Shown here in pieces: positions 15,615-24,098 of a DNA stretch of 64,000 nt. Where the stretch lies: assembly GCF_007830035.1 (NCBI RefSeq), contig NZ_VLKN01000004.1:372001-436000 (forward strand), in the 5' to 3' direction. Each line of letters begins with the position of its first letter. The stretch's first letter is position 1. This DNA is from Luteimonas cucumeris. GTDB lineage: Bacteria; Pseudomonadota; Gammaproteobacteria; Xanthomonadales; Xanthomonadaceae. A model generated the notes under the pieces. That model saw only the letters and a list, made by a program, of their open reading frames with translations. It was not told the origin of the DNA and ran no database searches. A program made the position numbers and the translations under genes.

Positions 15615-16256
15615 ATGAGCGAACGCCAGCAGACCTCCCTGGACCTTTTCCTGAGCGAATCCCAGCGCGCGCTGGAGACCGTCTTCGGCGACCCGCCCGC
15701 GGCCCGCCCCAATCCCGCCGCGGACACCGCCGACGTGGAACTGGATGCCGCCGAGCGCCGCCATGCCGCCGGCCTGATGCGGATCAACCATGTCGGCGAG
15801 ATCTGCGCCCAGGCGCTGTACAGCGGCCAGGCCGCGGTGGCGCGCGACCCCTCGACCCGCGAACACCTGCTCGAAGCGGCCCAGGAGGAAACCGACCACC
15901 TGGCCTGGTGCGCGCAGCGCCTGCGCGAACTGGACAGCCGGCCCAGCCTGCTCAACCCGCTCTGGTACGCCGGCAGCTACGCGATCGGCGCACTGGCCGG
16001 GCTGCGCGGCGACGGCTGGAACCTGGGCTTCGTGGTCGAGACCGAGCGCCAGGTCGAGGCACACCTCGACGAACACCTGCAGACCCTGCCCGAAGCCGAC
16101 CTGCGCAGCCGCGACATCCTGCGCACGATGAAGGCCGACGAAGCCCGCCACGCCGACAACGCCGAACAGGCCGGCGCGCGCGTGCTGCCGCAGCCGGTGC
16201 CGACGATCATGGCCGCGGCCTCGAAGCTGATGAAGGCGGTGGCTTACAGGCTGTGA
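15615..16256 (+). CDS. coq7: Coq7-type demethoxyubiquinone hydroxylase
   Basis: Coq7 is a di-iron monooxygenase that hydroxylates 2-polyprenyl-3-methyl-6-methoxy-1,4-benzoquinone late in ubiquinone synthesis, replacing UbiF in many bacteria. The 213-residue protein has the ferritin-like ligand set: [12 protein letters not shown] (E and nearby H), EETDHLAW (ExxH), [14 protein letters not shown] and [17 protein letters not shown] (ExxH), in two pairs of helices. It is expected to be peripheral on the inner membrane. The start at [10 protein letters not shown] has GGGAA about 9 bases upstream. It converges on speD across a bidirectional terminator flanked by inverted heptamer repeats. Confidence 0.93.
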   Translation: MSERQQTSLDLFLSESQRALETVFGDPPAARPNPAADTADVELDAAERRHAAGLMRINHVGEICAQALYSGQAAVARDPSTREHLLEAAQEETDHLAWCAQRLRELDSRPSLLNPLWYAGSYAIGALAGLRGDGWNLGFVVETERQVEAHLDEHLQTLPEADLRSRDILRTMKADEARHADNAEQAGARVLPQPVPTIMAAASKLMKAVAYRL

Positions 16257-16357
16257 TTCGTTATCGGTGATTCGTTATTCGAAAAGCAAAGGCCCGCCAT
16301 TTGGCGGGCCTTGCTGTTTCGCTTTCAACCAATCACGAATCACCAATCACCAATAAC
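16256..16357. repeat. Inverted heptamer-type repeats around a terminator
   Basis: A left arm (16256-16280) made of GATTCGTTATC-GGTGATTCGTTATTCG units and a right arm (16326-16357) made of CACCAAT/CACGAAT units are imperfect inverted copies; CGTTATCGGTGATTCG matches 14 of 16 bases of the right arm's complement. They enclose the terminator hairpin at 16289-16312, extending it into a much larger dyad between the convergent coq7 and speD genes. The same design recurs at 60104-60198. Confidence 0.6.
16289..16312. terminator. Bidirectional terminator between coq7 and speD
   Basis: AAGGCCCGCC (16289-16298) pairs perfectly with GGCGGGCCTT (16303-16312) around ATTT. Rightwards it continues TTGCTGTTTC; leftwards it continues TGCTTTTCG, so both convergent genes can use it. 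Confidence 0.8.
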
Positions 16358-16366
16358 GGCGCCCGG

Positions 16367-17158
16367 CTACTCCACCAGATTCCGGCCGTGGAACAGCTCC
16401 TCGATCTCGCGCTTGAGCAGCGTCTCGATCTTCATCCGGTCCTTGAACGACAGGTTCTTGGCCTTTTCCTCGAACAGGTACTGGTCCAGGTCGAAGTCCT
16501 TCAGGTGCATCTTGGTGTGGAAGATGTTTTCCTGGTAGACGTTCACGTCCAGCATCTCGTAGCGGGCCTTGATGTTCTTGGCCAGGAAGTCCTGGATCGA
16601 ATTGATCTTGTGGTCGATGTAGTGCTTCTTGCCCTTGATGTCGCGGGTGAAGCCGCGCACCCGGTAATCGGCGACAACGATGTCCGACTCGAAGCTCTCG
16701 ATCAGATAGTTCAGGGCCTTCAGCGGCGAGATCACGCCGCAGGTGGCCACGTCGATGTCGGCGCGGAAGGTCGCGATGCCGTGCTGCGGGTGCGTTTCCG
16801 GATAGGTGTGCACGGTGATGTGCGACTTGTCCAGGTGCGCGACCACGGCGTCGGAAATCACGCCCTTGGCGGCCGACTTCTCGATCACCGGCTGCTCGCT
16901 GATCAGGATCGTCACCGACGCGCCCTGCGGATCGTAGTCCTGGCGGGCGATGTTGAGGATGTTGGCGCCGATGATGTCCGCCACATCGGTCAGGATCTGG
17001 GTCAGCCGGTCGGCGTTGTATTCCTCGTCGATGTACTCGATGTAGCGCTGGCGCTCCTCTTCGGAAACCGCGTAGCAGACATCGTAGATGTTGAAGCTCA
17101 ACGCCTTGGTCAGGTTGTTGAAACCTTGCAACTTCAGGCGCGGCAGCGGCTTGACCAC
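16367..17158 (-). CDS. speD: S-adenosylmethionine decarboxylase proenzyme
   Basis: SpeD decarboxylates S-adenosylmethionine to provide the aminopropyl donor for spermidine. The 263-residue protein is the long, enterobacterial-type proenzyme. It cleaves itself between K111 and S112 in [13 protein letters not shown], the serine becoming the pyruvoyl cofactor; the catalytic cysteine is in [16 protein letters not shown]. The start is GTG at 17158 with GGAGGA 8 bases upstream. It diverges from clp across 145 bp, an arrangement seen in xanthomonads. No spermidine synthase gene is in the window. Confidence 0.95.
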   Translation of the reverse strand: MVKPLPRLKLQGFNNLTKALSFNIYDVCYAVSEEERQRYIEYIDEEYNADRLTQILTDVADIIGANILNIARQDYDPQGASVTILISEQPVIEKSAAKGVISDAVVAHLDKSHITVHTYPETHPQHGIATFRADIDVATCGVISPLKALNYLIESFESDIVVADYRVRGFTRDIKGKKHYIDHKINSIQDFLAKNIKARYEMLDVNVYQENIFHTKMHLKDFDLDQYLFEEKAKNLSFKDRMKIETLLKREIEELFHGRNLVE

Positions 17159-17303
17159 GGCGGTCGTCCTCCGGTCAGGACTGGAAAATGAAGGGCGCGA
17201 TTATGCGGCAAAGCGTCATTCTGCGATACGCGCCGCATCGACGGGTTTGCAAGGGCGCTTGTTAAGGCCCTAAGCTGCGGGGCTTCACAGACCTGTCCGA
17301 GCC

Positions 17304-17990
17304 ATGAACCAGTCCCCCGTACTGTCGTTCCCCACGCTACGGCAACCTGCCAGCCCCTTGCAGCTGGATGCCGCCGCCCTCGAGCGCTTCCTCGCGCACT
17401 GCCACCTGCGCCGCTATCCGTCGCGCACCGAGGTGTTCCGCCCGGGCGATCCGGCCGGCACCATGTATTACGTGGTCAGCGGCTCGGTCAGCATCATCAC
17501 CGAGGACGACGATCGGGAGCTGGTGCTGGGCTATTTCGGCACCGGCGAATTCGTCGGCGAGATGGGGCTGTTCATCGAAACCGACCAGCGCGAAGTGATG
17601 CTGCGCACCCGCACCCCGTGCGAACTGGCCGAGATCAGCTACGAGCGCCTGTACCAGCTGATCGTCGGCCCGCTGGCCGCCGATGCCGGCAAGCTGATGT
17701 TCGCGATCGGCAAGCAGCTGTCGCGACGCCTGCTCGACACCAGCCGCAAGGCTGGGCGCCTGGCGTTCCTGGATGTCAGCGACCGCATCATCCGTACCCT
17801 GCACGACCTGGCGCGCGAGCCGGAGGCGATGAGCCATCCGCAGGGCACGCAGCTGCGCGTGTCGCGGCAGGAACTGGCACGCCTGGTCGGCTGCTCGCGC
17901 GAGATGGCCGGGCGCGTGCTGAAGAAGTTGCAGATCGACGGCAAGCTGCACGCGCGCGGCAAGACCGTCGTGCTGTACGGAACACGCTGA
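17304..17990 (+). CDS. clp: Clp, CRP-like global regulator responsive to c-di-GMP
   Basis: Clp is the xanthomonad member of the CRP/FNR family. It controls extracellular enzymes, exopolysaccharide and motility, and in Xanthomonas it binds DNA unless c-di-GMP is bound. The 228-residue protein has a cyclic-nucleotide-type beta-barrel (residues about 20-130, with FRPGDPAGTMYYVVSGSVSI and GEFVGEMGLFIETD), a dimer helix (FAIGKQLSRRLLD) and a C-terminal helix-turn-helix RVSRQELARLVGCSREMAGRVLKKL. Its last ten residues, GKTVVLYGTR, match Xanthomonas Clp as I recall it. It is followed after 5 bases by an acetyltransferase gene. Confidence 0.95.
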   Translation: MNQSPVLSFPTLRQPASPLQLDAAALERFLAHCHLRRYPSRTEVFRPGDPAGTMYYVVSGSVSIITEDDDRELVLGYFGTGEFVGEMGLFIETDQREVMLRTRTPCELAEISYERLYQLIVGPLAADAGKLMFAIGKQLSRRLLDTSRKAGRLAFLDVSDRIIRTLHDLAREPEAMSHPQGTQLRVSRQELARLVGCSREMAGRVLKKLQIDGKLHARGKTVVLYGTR

Positions 17991-17995
17991 GTCCC

Positions 17996-18457
17996 ATGGC
18001 CCGCGCCGCCGGGCACGCCATCCCGCAGCATTTGCGTCCGGCCACGCCGGACGATGCCGCCGACGTGGCGCGGCTGCTCGGCGAACTGGGTTATCCCTGC
18101 GATCGCGACGAAGCGGCGGCACGCATCGTCACCATCCTTTCCGACAAGGCGCAGACGCTGCTGCTGGCCGACGCGCATGGCGAGACCTGCGGACTGGTCG
18201 CCCTGCACAGCCTCTATGCCGTGACGCACGGCGCCGGCATCAGCCGCATCACCGCGCTGGTGGTCGCCGAAAGCCATCGCGGACGCGGCATCGGCCGCCT
18301 GCTGCTGCGCGGCGCCGAGATCAACGCGCGACTGGCCGGCGCGGCGCGAATTGAGGTCACCAGCAGCGCCCAGCGCTCCCAGGCGCACGATTTCTACCGC
18401 CAGTGCGGTTACGCCAACGGCTCGCTGCGCTTCGTCAAGCCGCTCGGCGCGGCCTGA
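17996..18457 (+). CDS. GNAT-family N-acetyltransferase
   Basis: A 153-residue single-domain GNAT enzyme that should transfer an acetyl group from acetyl-CoA to an amine. The acetyl-CoA loop is in ITALVVAESHRGRGIGRLLLRGAE (the RxxGxG/A motif, about residues 87-107), and the C-terminal HDFYRQCGYANGSLRFVKPL strand is typical. Its ATG lies only 5 bases past the clp stop, with no terminator between, so it is probably co-transcribed with clp. The substrate cannot be inferred. Confidence 0.85.
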   Translation: MARAAGHAIPQHLRPATPDDAADVARLLGELGYPCDRDEAAARIVTILSDKAQTLLLADAHGETCGLVALHSLYAVTHGAGISRITALVVAESHRGRGIGRLLLRGAEINARLAGAARIEVTSSAQRSQAHDFYRQCGYANGSLRFVKPLGAA

Positions 18458-18528
18458 GGCCAGGAAGGGCTCCCCACCCGGCTCGCGGCGCCAGATCGGC
18501 GATGCTGGGTTGATGAAGCCAACGCAGC

Positions 18529-19266
18529 CTACGGTTGTCCGGTTTTTGCAGCCACCGGCTCACCGGCACGGTCGACACAGCCCCAGTTGAGGATCGGCGT
18601 ACCCGGCGGCAGCACGCGCCGGAACATCGCCACGCAGCCACGTTTGGGATTGACCACCACCGGCTGGCGCGCCGACTTGAGCAGCGGCAGGTCCGCGCTG
18701 CTGTCGCTGTAGGCGATCGCGATCTGGTCGTAGCCGGCCGCCCAGATCATGCGCATCTTGTTGGCGGCATGGCAGTGCTGGCCGGTGATGTAGCCGCCGA
18801 GGAACGGCTCGCCGAGGCTGCCGATCACGGGTAGATCCTCGTGCGCGACGAAATCCAGGATCGCGCGCGCCAGCTCGGGCGGCGCGCCGGTGGCGATCAG
18901 CACGCGATCGCCTTCGTTGCGGTGGCGGTGCAGCACCGCCAGCGCGGTCGGCAACAGCCGCGCGCGGATGCTGGCGGCATTGGCCTGCACGTAGCGGTCG
19001 ATCAGGCGATCCATGTCCTGGCCGCGATGCGTGCCGAAGGTGCCGATCCACAGGAAACCGGAGATGCCGTAGCGCCGGGTCGGCAGCCACGCGACCATCG
19101 GCAGCAGCAGCGGCGCGGCCAGCAGCGCGGCCAGCTTTCGCCAGGCGTGGCGCTTGATCAGCCATGACACCAGGTGGCTGCCGGAGTCGCCGTCGTAGAG
19201 CGTGTGGTCGAAGTCGAATACCACCAGTGGCCGGTACGGGACCGGGGTCTCGGCGAATGCGCTCAT
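18529..19266 (-). CDS. HAD-superfamily phosphatase (SerB-like, subclass IB)
   Basis: A 245-residue hydrolase with the HAD nucleophile motif [14 protein letters not shown] (first Asp at about residue 18), motif [11 protein letters not shown], and motif [16 protein letters not shown] helical cap domain with [19 protein letters not shown] fits the IB subclass that includes phosphoserine phosphatase. The substrate is unknown; most such proteins remove phosphate from small organophosphates. It is the last gene of the trp operon: its ATG overlaps the trpC stop (ATGA at 19263-19266). A role in tryptophan synthesis is not implied by the family. Confidence 0.85.
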   Translation of the reverse strand: MSAFAETPVPYRPLVVFDFDHTLYDGDSGSHLVSWLIKRHAWRKLAALLAAPLLLPMVAWLPTRRYGISGFLWIGTFGTHRGQDMDRLIDRYVQANAASIRARLLPTALAVLHRHRNEGDRVLIATGAPPELARAILDFVAHEDLPVIGSLGEPFLGGYITGQHCHAANKMRMIWAAGYDQIAIAYSDSSADLPLLKSARQPVVVNPKRGCVAMFRRVLPPGTPILNWGCVDRAGEPVAAKTGQP

Positions 19267-20075
19267 GCGTCGAAGAATAACCGCTGCAGCGCCGCGCCCG
19301 GATCGCTTTCGCGCATGAAGGTTTCGCCGACCAGGAAGGCGTCGACGCCGGCGTCGCGCATCCGCCGGACGTCGCCGACGGCGACGATGCCGCTTTCGGT
19401 GACCAGGCGGCGGTCGCGCGGCACCGCGTCGCGCAGCGCCAGCGTCGTGTCCAGTGAGACCTCGAAGCTGCGCAGGTTGCGGTTGTTGATGCCCAGCAGC
19501 GGCGCGGGCACCTGCAGCGCACGTTCCAGTTCGAGCAGGTCATGGACCTCGACCAGCACGTCCATGCCCAGGGTCAGCGCCAGGTCGGACAGTTCGGCCA
19601 TGCGCGCGTCGTCCAGTGCGGCGACTATCAGCAGGATGCAGTCGGCGCCGAGCACGCGCGCCTCGACCACCTGGTACGGATCGATGGTGAAATCCTTGCG
19701 CAGCACCGGCAGCGTGCAGGCCTCGCGCGCCTGCTGCAGGTATTCGTCGGCGCCCTGGAAGAAGTCGACGTCGGTCAGCACCGACAGGCACGCCGCGCCG
19801 CCGGACTCGTAGCTGCGCGCGATCGCGGCCGGATCGAAGTCCGCGCGGATCACGCCCCTGGACGGACTGGCCTTCTTTACTTCGGCGATCACCGCCGGCT
19901 GCCCGGCGGCGATCCTGGTTTCGATGGCCGCTGCGAAGCCGCGCAGCGGCGGCGCGTCGGCCAGCCGCGCCTGCAGTTCCACGATCGGCAGCCGCGACGC
20001 GCGCTCGGCGACTTCGTCGGCCTTGCGCTGCAGGATCTTCTGCAGCACGTCCGGGCGCGGACCTGCGAGGCTCAT
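19263..20075 (-). CDS. trpC: Indole-3-glycerol-phosphate synthase
   Basis: TrpC closes the indole ring, converting the carboxyphenylamino-deoxyribulose phosphate to indole-3-glycerol phosphate. The 270-residue monofunctional enzyme is a TIM barrel with the expected blocks: [16 protein letters not shown] (catalytic lysine), [63 protein letters not shown] and LVTESGI. No PRAI (TrpF) domain is fused. It overlaps the upstream monooxygenase gene (ATGA at 20072-20075) and the downstream HAD gene, so all three are translationally coupled. Confidence 0.97.
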   Translation of the reverse strand: MSLAGPRPDVLQKILQRKADEVAERASRLPIVELQARLADAPPLRGFAAAIETRIAAGQPAVIAEVKKASPSRGVIRADFDPAAIARSYESGGAACLSVLTDVDFFQGADEYLQQAREACTLPVLRKDFTIDPYQVVEARVLGADCILLIVAALDDARMAELSDLALTLGMDVLVEVHDLLELERALQVPAPLLGINNRNLRSFEVSLDTTLALRDAVPRDRRLVTESGIVAVGDVRRMRDAGVDAFLVGETFMRESDPGAALQRLFFDA

Positions 20076-20452
20076 GCCGCGGTTTCCTTCGCCATGTCGT
20101 GCGAACGCCGGTAACCGCCGTCCAGGTCCCAGCCATAAGCCCGCTCCACTTTCGCGATGCGCAGCTCGAAGTGCTGGTACCACTCGGCACGGCCGCGTTC
20201 GCGCGCGGCGGTGTGCTCGGCATGCAGGCGCCAGGCCTTGATCGCCTCCTCGCTCTCCCAGTACGCCACGGTGATGCCGAAGCCGTCGGCACCACGCGTG
20301 GATTCGACGCCGAGAAAACCCGGCTGCTGTCGCGCCAACTCGACCATGCGGTCGGACGCGGCGCCGTAGCCGTTGTCTTGCTCGCGGCGCTGGGAACTGA
20401 AGATCACCGCGTAATACGGCGGCGGTGGGAGTGTGGCGAATGCGTCGGTCAT
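20072..20452 (-). CDS. Antibiotic-biosynthesis-monooxygenase (ABM) domain protein
   Basis: A 126-residue protein with the dimeric ferredoxin-like fold of the ABM family. Landmarks are [17 protein letters not shown] (first strand and start of helix 1), [16 protein letters not shown] (helix and strand 2) and [21 protein letters not shown] (strand and helix preceding the conserved W-H pair). Members are cofactor-free oxygenases or simply small dimers of unknown role. It sits between trpD and trpC, coupled to trpC by ATGA, and so is transcribed with the trp genes. Whether it acts in tryptophan metabolism is unknown. Confidence 0.8.
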   Translation of the reverse strand: MTDAFATLPPPPYYAVIFSSQRREQDNGYGAASDRMVELARQQPGFLGVESTRGADGFGITVAYWESEEAIKAWRLHAEHTAARERGRAEWYQHFELRIAKVERAYGWDLDGGYRRSHDMAKETAA

Positions 20453-20494
20453 GGGTCGTTTTTCCGTGCGGCGGCCATTTCACTTTTTGATGTT

Positions 20495-20525
20495 GGCTTT
20501 TGGCTTTTGGCTTTTGGCTTTTGGC
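20495..20525. repeat. Tandem heptamer GGCTTTT, 4.4 copies
   Basis: Four full copies of GGCTTTT and a partial fifth directly abut the left end of the 151-bp inverted-repeat element. On the minus strand, in which the trp genes read, it is AAAAGCC. The unit length of 7 is the same as in the other arrays of this window. Confidence 0.8.
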
Positions 20526-20526
20526 T

Positions 20527-20677
20527 GTCATTCCCGCGAAGGCGGGAACCCAGTGACTTTTCTTTTGATCTTACCGAGCAACTATCAGCAAGTTAAGGCA
20601 ACGCTGATCAACTCCGGGCTTTTTCAACGTTGCCTTGAAGGCATCAAGTCACTGGGTTCCCGCCTTCGCGGGAATGA
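20527..20677. mobile_element. 151-bp MITE-like element with perfect 33-bp terminal inverted repeats
   Basis: The ends, 20527-20559 (starting GTCATTCCCGCGAAGGCGGG) and 20645-20677, are exact inverted copies over 33 bases. A second, inner dyad pairs AAGGCAACG (20595-20603) with CGTTGCCTT (20628-20636). There is no reading frame, so it would depend on a transposase supplied elsewhere. No clear target-site duplication is visible. It lies between trpD and the ABM gene, inside the trp operon, and would fold into a long hairpin in the mRNA. Confidence 0.75.
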
Positions 20678-20706
20678 CGGCTTGGAAGCAAGCACTCACG
20701 AGCCAC

Positions 20707-21741
20707 CTACTCATTGGCCAACCGACGAGTTGCGTCGACAAATTCATCCAGCTTGGCCCGCGCCGCGCCCGATGCGATCGCCTCACGCGCCCGTACGATG
20801 CCTGCGGCGATCGAGTCCGCCACCCCCGCCGCATACAACGCCGCGCCGGCATTCAGCGCGACGATCTCCAGCGGCAGACCCGGCTCGTTGCCCAGCGCGC
20901 CGAGCAGCATCGTCTTCGATTCCGTCGCGTCGGCCACGCGCAGGTTGCGGCTGGCGGCCATGGCGATGCCGAAATCCTCCGGATGCACTTCGTACTCGCG
21001 CACCACGCCATCGCGCAGTTCACCGACCAGCGTGGCCGCGCCCAGCGAGATCTCGTCCATGCCGTCGCGGCCCCACACCACCATCGCGCGCTGCGCGCCC
21101 AGCGCCTGCAGCACGCGCACCTGGATGCCGACCAGGTCGGGATGGAACACGCCCATCAGGATGTTCGGCGCGCCGGCCGGGTTGGTCAGCGGGCCGAGGA
21201 TGTTGAACAAGGTGCGCACACCCATTTCCCTGCGCACCGGCGCCACCACCTTCATCGCCGGGTGATGGATCGGCGCGAACATGAAGCCGATCCCGCATGC
21301 GTCGATGCACTGCGCGACCTGCTGCGGCTGCAGTTCGATGCGGGCACCCAGCGCCTCCAGCACGTCGGCGCTGCCGGACTTCGAGGAGACGCTGCGGTTG
21401 CCATGCTTGGCAACCCGCGCGCCGGCCGCGGCGACTACGAAGATCGACGCGGTGGAAATATTGAAGGTATGCGCGCCGTCGCCGCCGGTGCCGACGACGT
21501 CGATCAGCCGGGAGCGGTCGGCGACTGGTACCGGCAAGGCAAACTCGCGCAGCACCGTGGCTGCGCCGGCGATCTCGTCGACGGTTTCCTTCTTGACGCG
21601 CAGGCCGGTGAGGATCGCAGCGGTCATCGTCGGCGACACCTCGCCGCGCATCACCTGGCGCATCAGCTCGACCATCTCGTCGAAGAAGATCTCGCGGTGC
21701 TCGATGGTGCGTTGCAGGGCTTCTTGCGGGGTGATGGGCAT
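20707..21741 (-). CDS. trpD: Anthranilate phosphoribosyltransferase
   Basis: TrpD transfers phosphoribose from PRPP to anthranilate. The 344-residue protein shows the diagnostic nucleotide-binding and substrate motifs: [19 protein letters not shown] (around residues 80-98), [22 protein letters not shown], and [11 protein letters not shown]. Length is normal and no TrpG domain is fused. It is the third gene of the operon, separated from trpG by 121 bp filled with heptamer and dispersed repeats and from the ABM gene by 254 bp holding the MITE-like element. These insertions lengthen the spacers but leave every gene intact. Confidence 0.98.
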   Translation of the reverse strand: MPITPQEALQRTIEHREIFFDEMVELMRQVMRGEVSPTMTAAILTGLRVKKETVDEIAGAATVLREFALPVPVADRSRLIDVVGTGGDGAHTFNISTASIFVVAAAGARVAKHGNRSVSSKSGSADVLEALGARIELQPQQVAQCIDACGIGFMFAPIHHPAMKVVAPVRREMGVRTLFNILGPLTNPAGAPNILMGVFHPDLVGIQVRVLQALGAQRAMVVWGRDGMDEISLGAATLVGELRDGVVREYEVHPEDFGIAMAASRNLRVADATESKTMLLGALGNEPGLPLEIVALNAGAALYAAGVADSIAAGIVRAREAIASGAARAKLDEFVDATRRLANE

Positions 21742-21745
21742 GGTG

Positions 21746-21794
21746 GATTCGTGATTCGTGATTCGTGATTCGTGATTCGTGATTCGTGATTCGT
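21746..21794. repeat. Tandem heptamer GATTCGT, 7 copies
   Basis: Seven perfect head-to-tail copies of GATTCGT, beginning 4 bases upstream of the trpD start codon. On the trp-sense strand the unit is ACGAATC. The array replaces the position where a ribosome-binding site for trpD would be expected: the only purine-rich sequence near the start is within the repeat junction. Confidence 0.9.
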
Positions 21795-21810
21795 GAAAAG
21801 CTTAATTCCG

Positions 21811-21844
21811 TGTCATTCCGAGCGTAGCGAGGAATCTGCTTTCC
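21811..21844. repeat. Dispersed intergenic repeat, copy 1
   Basis: TGTCATTCCGAGCGTAGCGA continues to GGAATCTGCTTTCC. Relatives occur at 37572, 42122 (inverted pair) and 49053 (inverted pair). Here, as at 37572 and 49053, it follows a heptamer array and a short GAAAAGC-type linker. Confidence 0.7.
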
Positions 21845-21862
21845 TGCGCATGCGATCGAGGT

Positions 21863-22441
21863 CTAGCGTTCCAGGAAATTCTTCAGCAACGCATGCCCAT
21901 GCTCGGTCAGGATCGACTCCGGGTGGAACTGCACGCCCTCGACCGGGTGCTCGCGATGGCGCAGTCCCATGATCTCCTCGACCGAGCCATCCTCGTTGTC
22001 CGTCCATGCCGTCACTTCCAGGCAATCCGGCAACGCATGCTTGTCGACCACCAGCGAGTGGTAGCGCGTGGCCTCGTAGGCATCGGGCAGGCCGGCGAAC
22101 GCGCCCCGGCCTTCGTGGCGGATGCGCGAGGTCTTGCCGTGCATGATCCGTCCGGCACGCACCACGCTGCCGCCGTAAGCCTGTCCCAGTGCCTGGTGGC
22201 CCAGGCACACGCCGAGTATCGGCACGCGCGCGCCAAGTTCGCGGATCACGTCCAGCGACACTCCGGCCTCGTTCGGCGTGCACGGCCCCGGCGAGATCAC
22301 GATCCGCTGCGGCGACAACGCATCGATCTGCGCCACCGACAACTCGTCGTTGCGGACCACCTTCACTTCCGCCCCCAGCGCCTGCAGGTACTGCACGAGG
22401 TTCCAGGTGAAGCTGTCATAGTTGTCGATCATCAGCAGCAT
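21863..22441 (-). CDS. trpG: Anthranilate synthase component II (glutamine amidotransferase)
   Basis: TrpG releases ammonia from glutamine for anthranilate synthase. The 192-residue class I amidotransferase has [19 protein letters not shown] at its start, [11 protein letters not shown], the catalytic cysteine in [16 protein letters not shown], and the catalytic His-Glu pair in VQFHPESI. The start codon overlaps the trpE stop by one base (TGATG), the usual coupling of the two subunits. No pabA-like second copy is present in the window. Confidence 0.97.
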   Translation of the reverse strand: MLLMIDNYDSFTWNLVQYLQALGAEVKVVRNDELSVAQIDALSPQRIVISPGPCTPNEAGVSLDVIRELGARVPILGVCLGHQALGQAYGGSVVRAGRIMHGKTSRIRHEGRGAFAGLPDAYEATRYHSLVVDKHALPDCLEVTAWTDNEDGSVEEIMGLRHREHPVEGVQFHPESILTEHGHALLKNFLER

Positions 22442-23922
22442 CACAATCCCCTCGCCGCTTCGGCCACCGCGCGGAACAGCGCGCGTCCCTTGTTCATCGT
22501 TTCCGCCCATTCCATCTGCGGGTCGGAGTCGTGGACGATGCCGGCGCCGGCCTGCACGTGCAGCATGCCGTCCTGGATGACGGCAGTGCGGATGGCGATG
22601 GCGGTGTCGGCGTCGCCGTGCCAGCCGATGTAGCCGACGGCGCCGGAATAGACGTTGCGCTTGATCGGCTCCAGTTCGCGGATCACTTCCAGCGCGCGGA
22701 TCTTCGGTGCGCCACTGACGGTGCCGGCCGGGAACGTGGCGCGCAGCACGTCGGCGTAGCTCAGTCCTTCCTTCAGCTTGCCGGTGACTTCGCTGACGAT
22801 GTGCATGACATGGCTGTAGCGTTCGATCACGAACTGCTCGCCGACCTGCACGGTGCCGGCTTCGGCGACGCGGCCGACATCGTTGCGGCCGAGGTCGATC
22901 AGCATCAGATGCTCGGCGCGTTCCTTCGGGTCGGCCAGCAGTTCGGCTTCCAGCGCGTTGTCCTCTTCGGACGTCGCGCCGCGCGGGCGGGTGCCGGCGA
23001 TCGGGCGCACGGTGATCTCGCCGCCCTGCTGGCGCACCAGGATTTCCGGCGACGAGCCGACCACCTGGGTGCCACCGACATCGAGGAAATACATGTACGG
23101 CGACGGATTCAGCGCGCGCAATGCGCGGTACACATCGACCGGACGCGCATTGAACGGCACGCTGAGCCGCTGCGACAGCACCACCTGGAAGATGTCGCCG
23201 GCGCGGATGTATTCCTTCGATTTCTCGACCGCGGCGATGAAGCCTTCGCGGGTGAAACCGGAGACGAAATCCGCTTCGTCGAGCGCCGCCGACACCAGCG
23301 TTTCCGGATAGCCGGCGCCGGCGTGGCGCAGGCGGTGGCTGAGTTCGTCGAGACGACGGTTGGCGCGTGCCCAGGCCTGCGGTTCGCGCGGGTCGGCATG
23401 CACCACCAGGTACAGGCGGCCCTTGAGGTTGTCGAACACGGCGACTTCCTCGCTGAGCATCAGCAGGATGTCGGGCGTACCGAGCTCGTCGCGCTTTTCG
23501 TCGACCGCACCCGCCAGTCGCGGTTCGATGTACTGGATGCACTCGAAGCCGAACCAGCCGACCAGGCCTCCGGTGAACACGGGCAACCCTTCCAGCGCCG
23601 GCACGGAATGCTCGCTGCGCAGGCGTTCGACTTCGGCGAAGGGGTCGGCGACTTCGCGCACCTGCGCCAGTTCGCCATATTCGGTGACGTACAGCGTGTG
23701 TCCGGCGAAGGCGTACACGCGCCGCGCCGGCAGGCCGATGATCGAATAGCGGCCGAAGCGTTCGCCGCCTTCGACCGATTCGAACAGATAGGTGTGCGGC
23801 CCGTCGGCGAGTTTCAGGTAGACCGAAAGCGGCGTGTCCAGGTCGGACAGCACCTCGCGAACCACGGGGATGCGGGTATGGCCGTCAGCGGCGTGTTGCT
23901 GGAAGAGCTCGTGCGAGATCAC
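22441..23922 (-). CDS. trpE: Anthranilate synthase component I
   Basis: TrpE converts chorismate to anthranilate with ammonia from TrpG; the complex is the committed step of tryptophan synthesis. At 493 residues it is of normal size. Near the N-terminus, [30 protein letters not shown] includes the LLES-like feedback-inhibition region. The chorismate-binding C-terminal domain has [50 protein letters not shown] and [14 protein letters not shown] chose a GTG start at 23922 (VISHELFQQ) because AAGGAAA lies 8 bases upstream; an ATG 36 bases earlier has no such site. A Trp-rich upstream frame overlaps this start. Confidence 0.96.
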   Translation of the reverse strand: MISHELFQQHAADGHTRIPVVREVLSDLDTPLSVYLKLADGPHTYLFESVEGGERFGRYSIIGLPARRVYAFAGHTLYVTEYGELAQVREVADPFAEVERLRSEHSVPALEGLPVFTGGLVGWFGFECIQYIEPRLAGAVDEKRDELGTPDILLMLSEEVAVFDNLKGRLYLVVHADPREPQAWARANRRLDELSHRLRHAGAGYPETLVSAALDEADFVSGFTREGFIAAVEKSKEYIRAGDIFQVVLSQRLSVPFNARPVDVYRALRALNPSPYMYFLDVGGTQVVGSSPEILVRQQGGEITVRPIAGTRPRGATSEEDNALEAELLADPKERAEHLMLIDLGRNDVGRVAEAGTVQVGEQFVIERYSHVMHIVSEVTGKLKEGLSYADVLRATFPAGTVSGAPKIRALEVIRELEPIKRNVYSGAVGYIGWHGDADTAIAIRTAVIQDGMLHVQAGAGIVHDSDPQMEWAETMNKGRALFRAVAEAARGL

Positions 23923-24028
23923 GCGGGGTTTCCTTCGATGACGCGGGGACAGGGACAACGGCAGCCAACGGCCACCATCGCCAACCCAGGTCAGCGGAAA
24001 CGCAATGCGGGCTCGTCTTGAGCATCAT
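23885..24028 (-). CDS. Candidate Trp leader peptide (uORF) before trpE
   Basis: A 47-codon frame starting with two ATGs (24028 and 24025) runs into trpE and stops 38 bases inside it. At codons 17-20 it has GWRWWPLAA context, three tryptophans in four codons (TGG CGA TGG TGG), far above chance and the hallmark of attenuator leader peptides. A TAGAGT -10-like hexamer lies 6 bases before the ATG, which would make the message nearly leaderless. GTTTCC upstream of the Trp codons can pair with GGAAAC over the trpE ribosome-binding site, so ribosome position could control trpE translation. I see no classical terminator with a T-run here. Confidence 0.4.
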   Translation of the reverse strand: MMLKTSPHCVSADLGWRWWPLAAVVPVPASSKETPRDLARALPATRR

Positions 24029-24034
24029 GGCGAT

Positions 24035-24040
24035 ACTCTA
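24035..24040 (-). promoter_or_regulatory. Possible -10 element for the trp operon
   Basis: Read leftwards the hexamer is TAGAGT within TAGAGTATCGCC-ATG. No good -35 hexamer was found 16-18 bases further upstream, so the assignment rests on position only. Confidence 0.3.
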
Positions 24041-24098
24041 GCGGTTTCCGGCACGTCGGGCGAGACACCGCTGCCGGCACGCATGGCGCGGAGCGTGG

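Noticed and set aside
22441-23958. ATG start for trpE at 23958
   Set aside because: The extra N-terminal MSLSPRHRRKPR is basic and unconserved; GTG at 23922 has a good ribosome site at proper distance.
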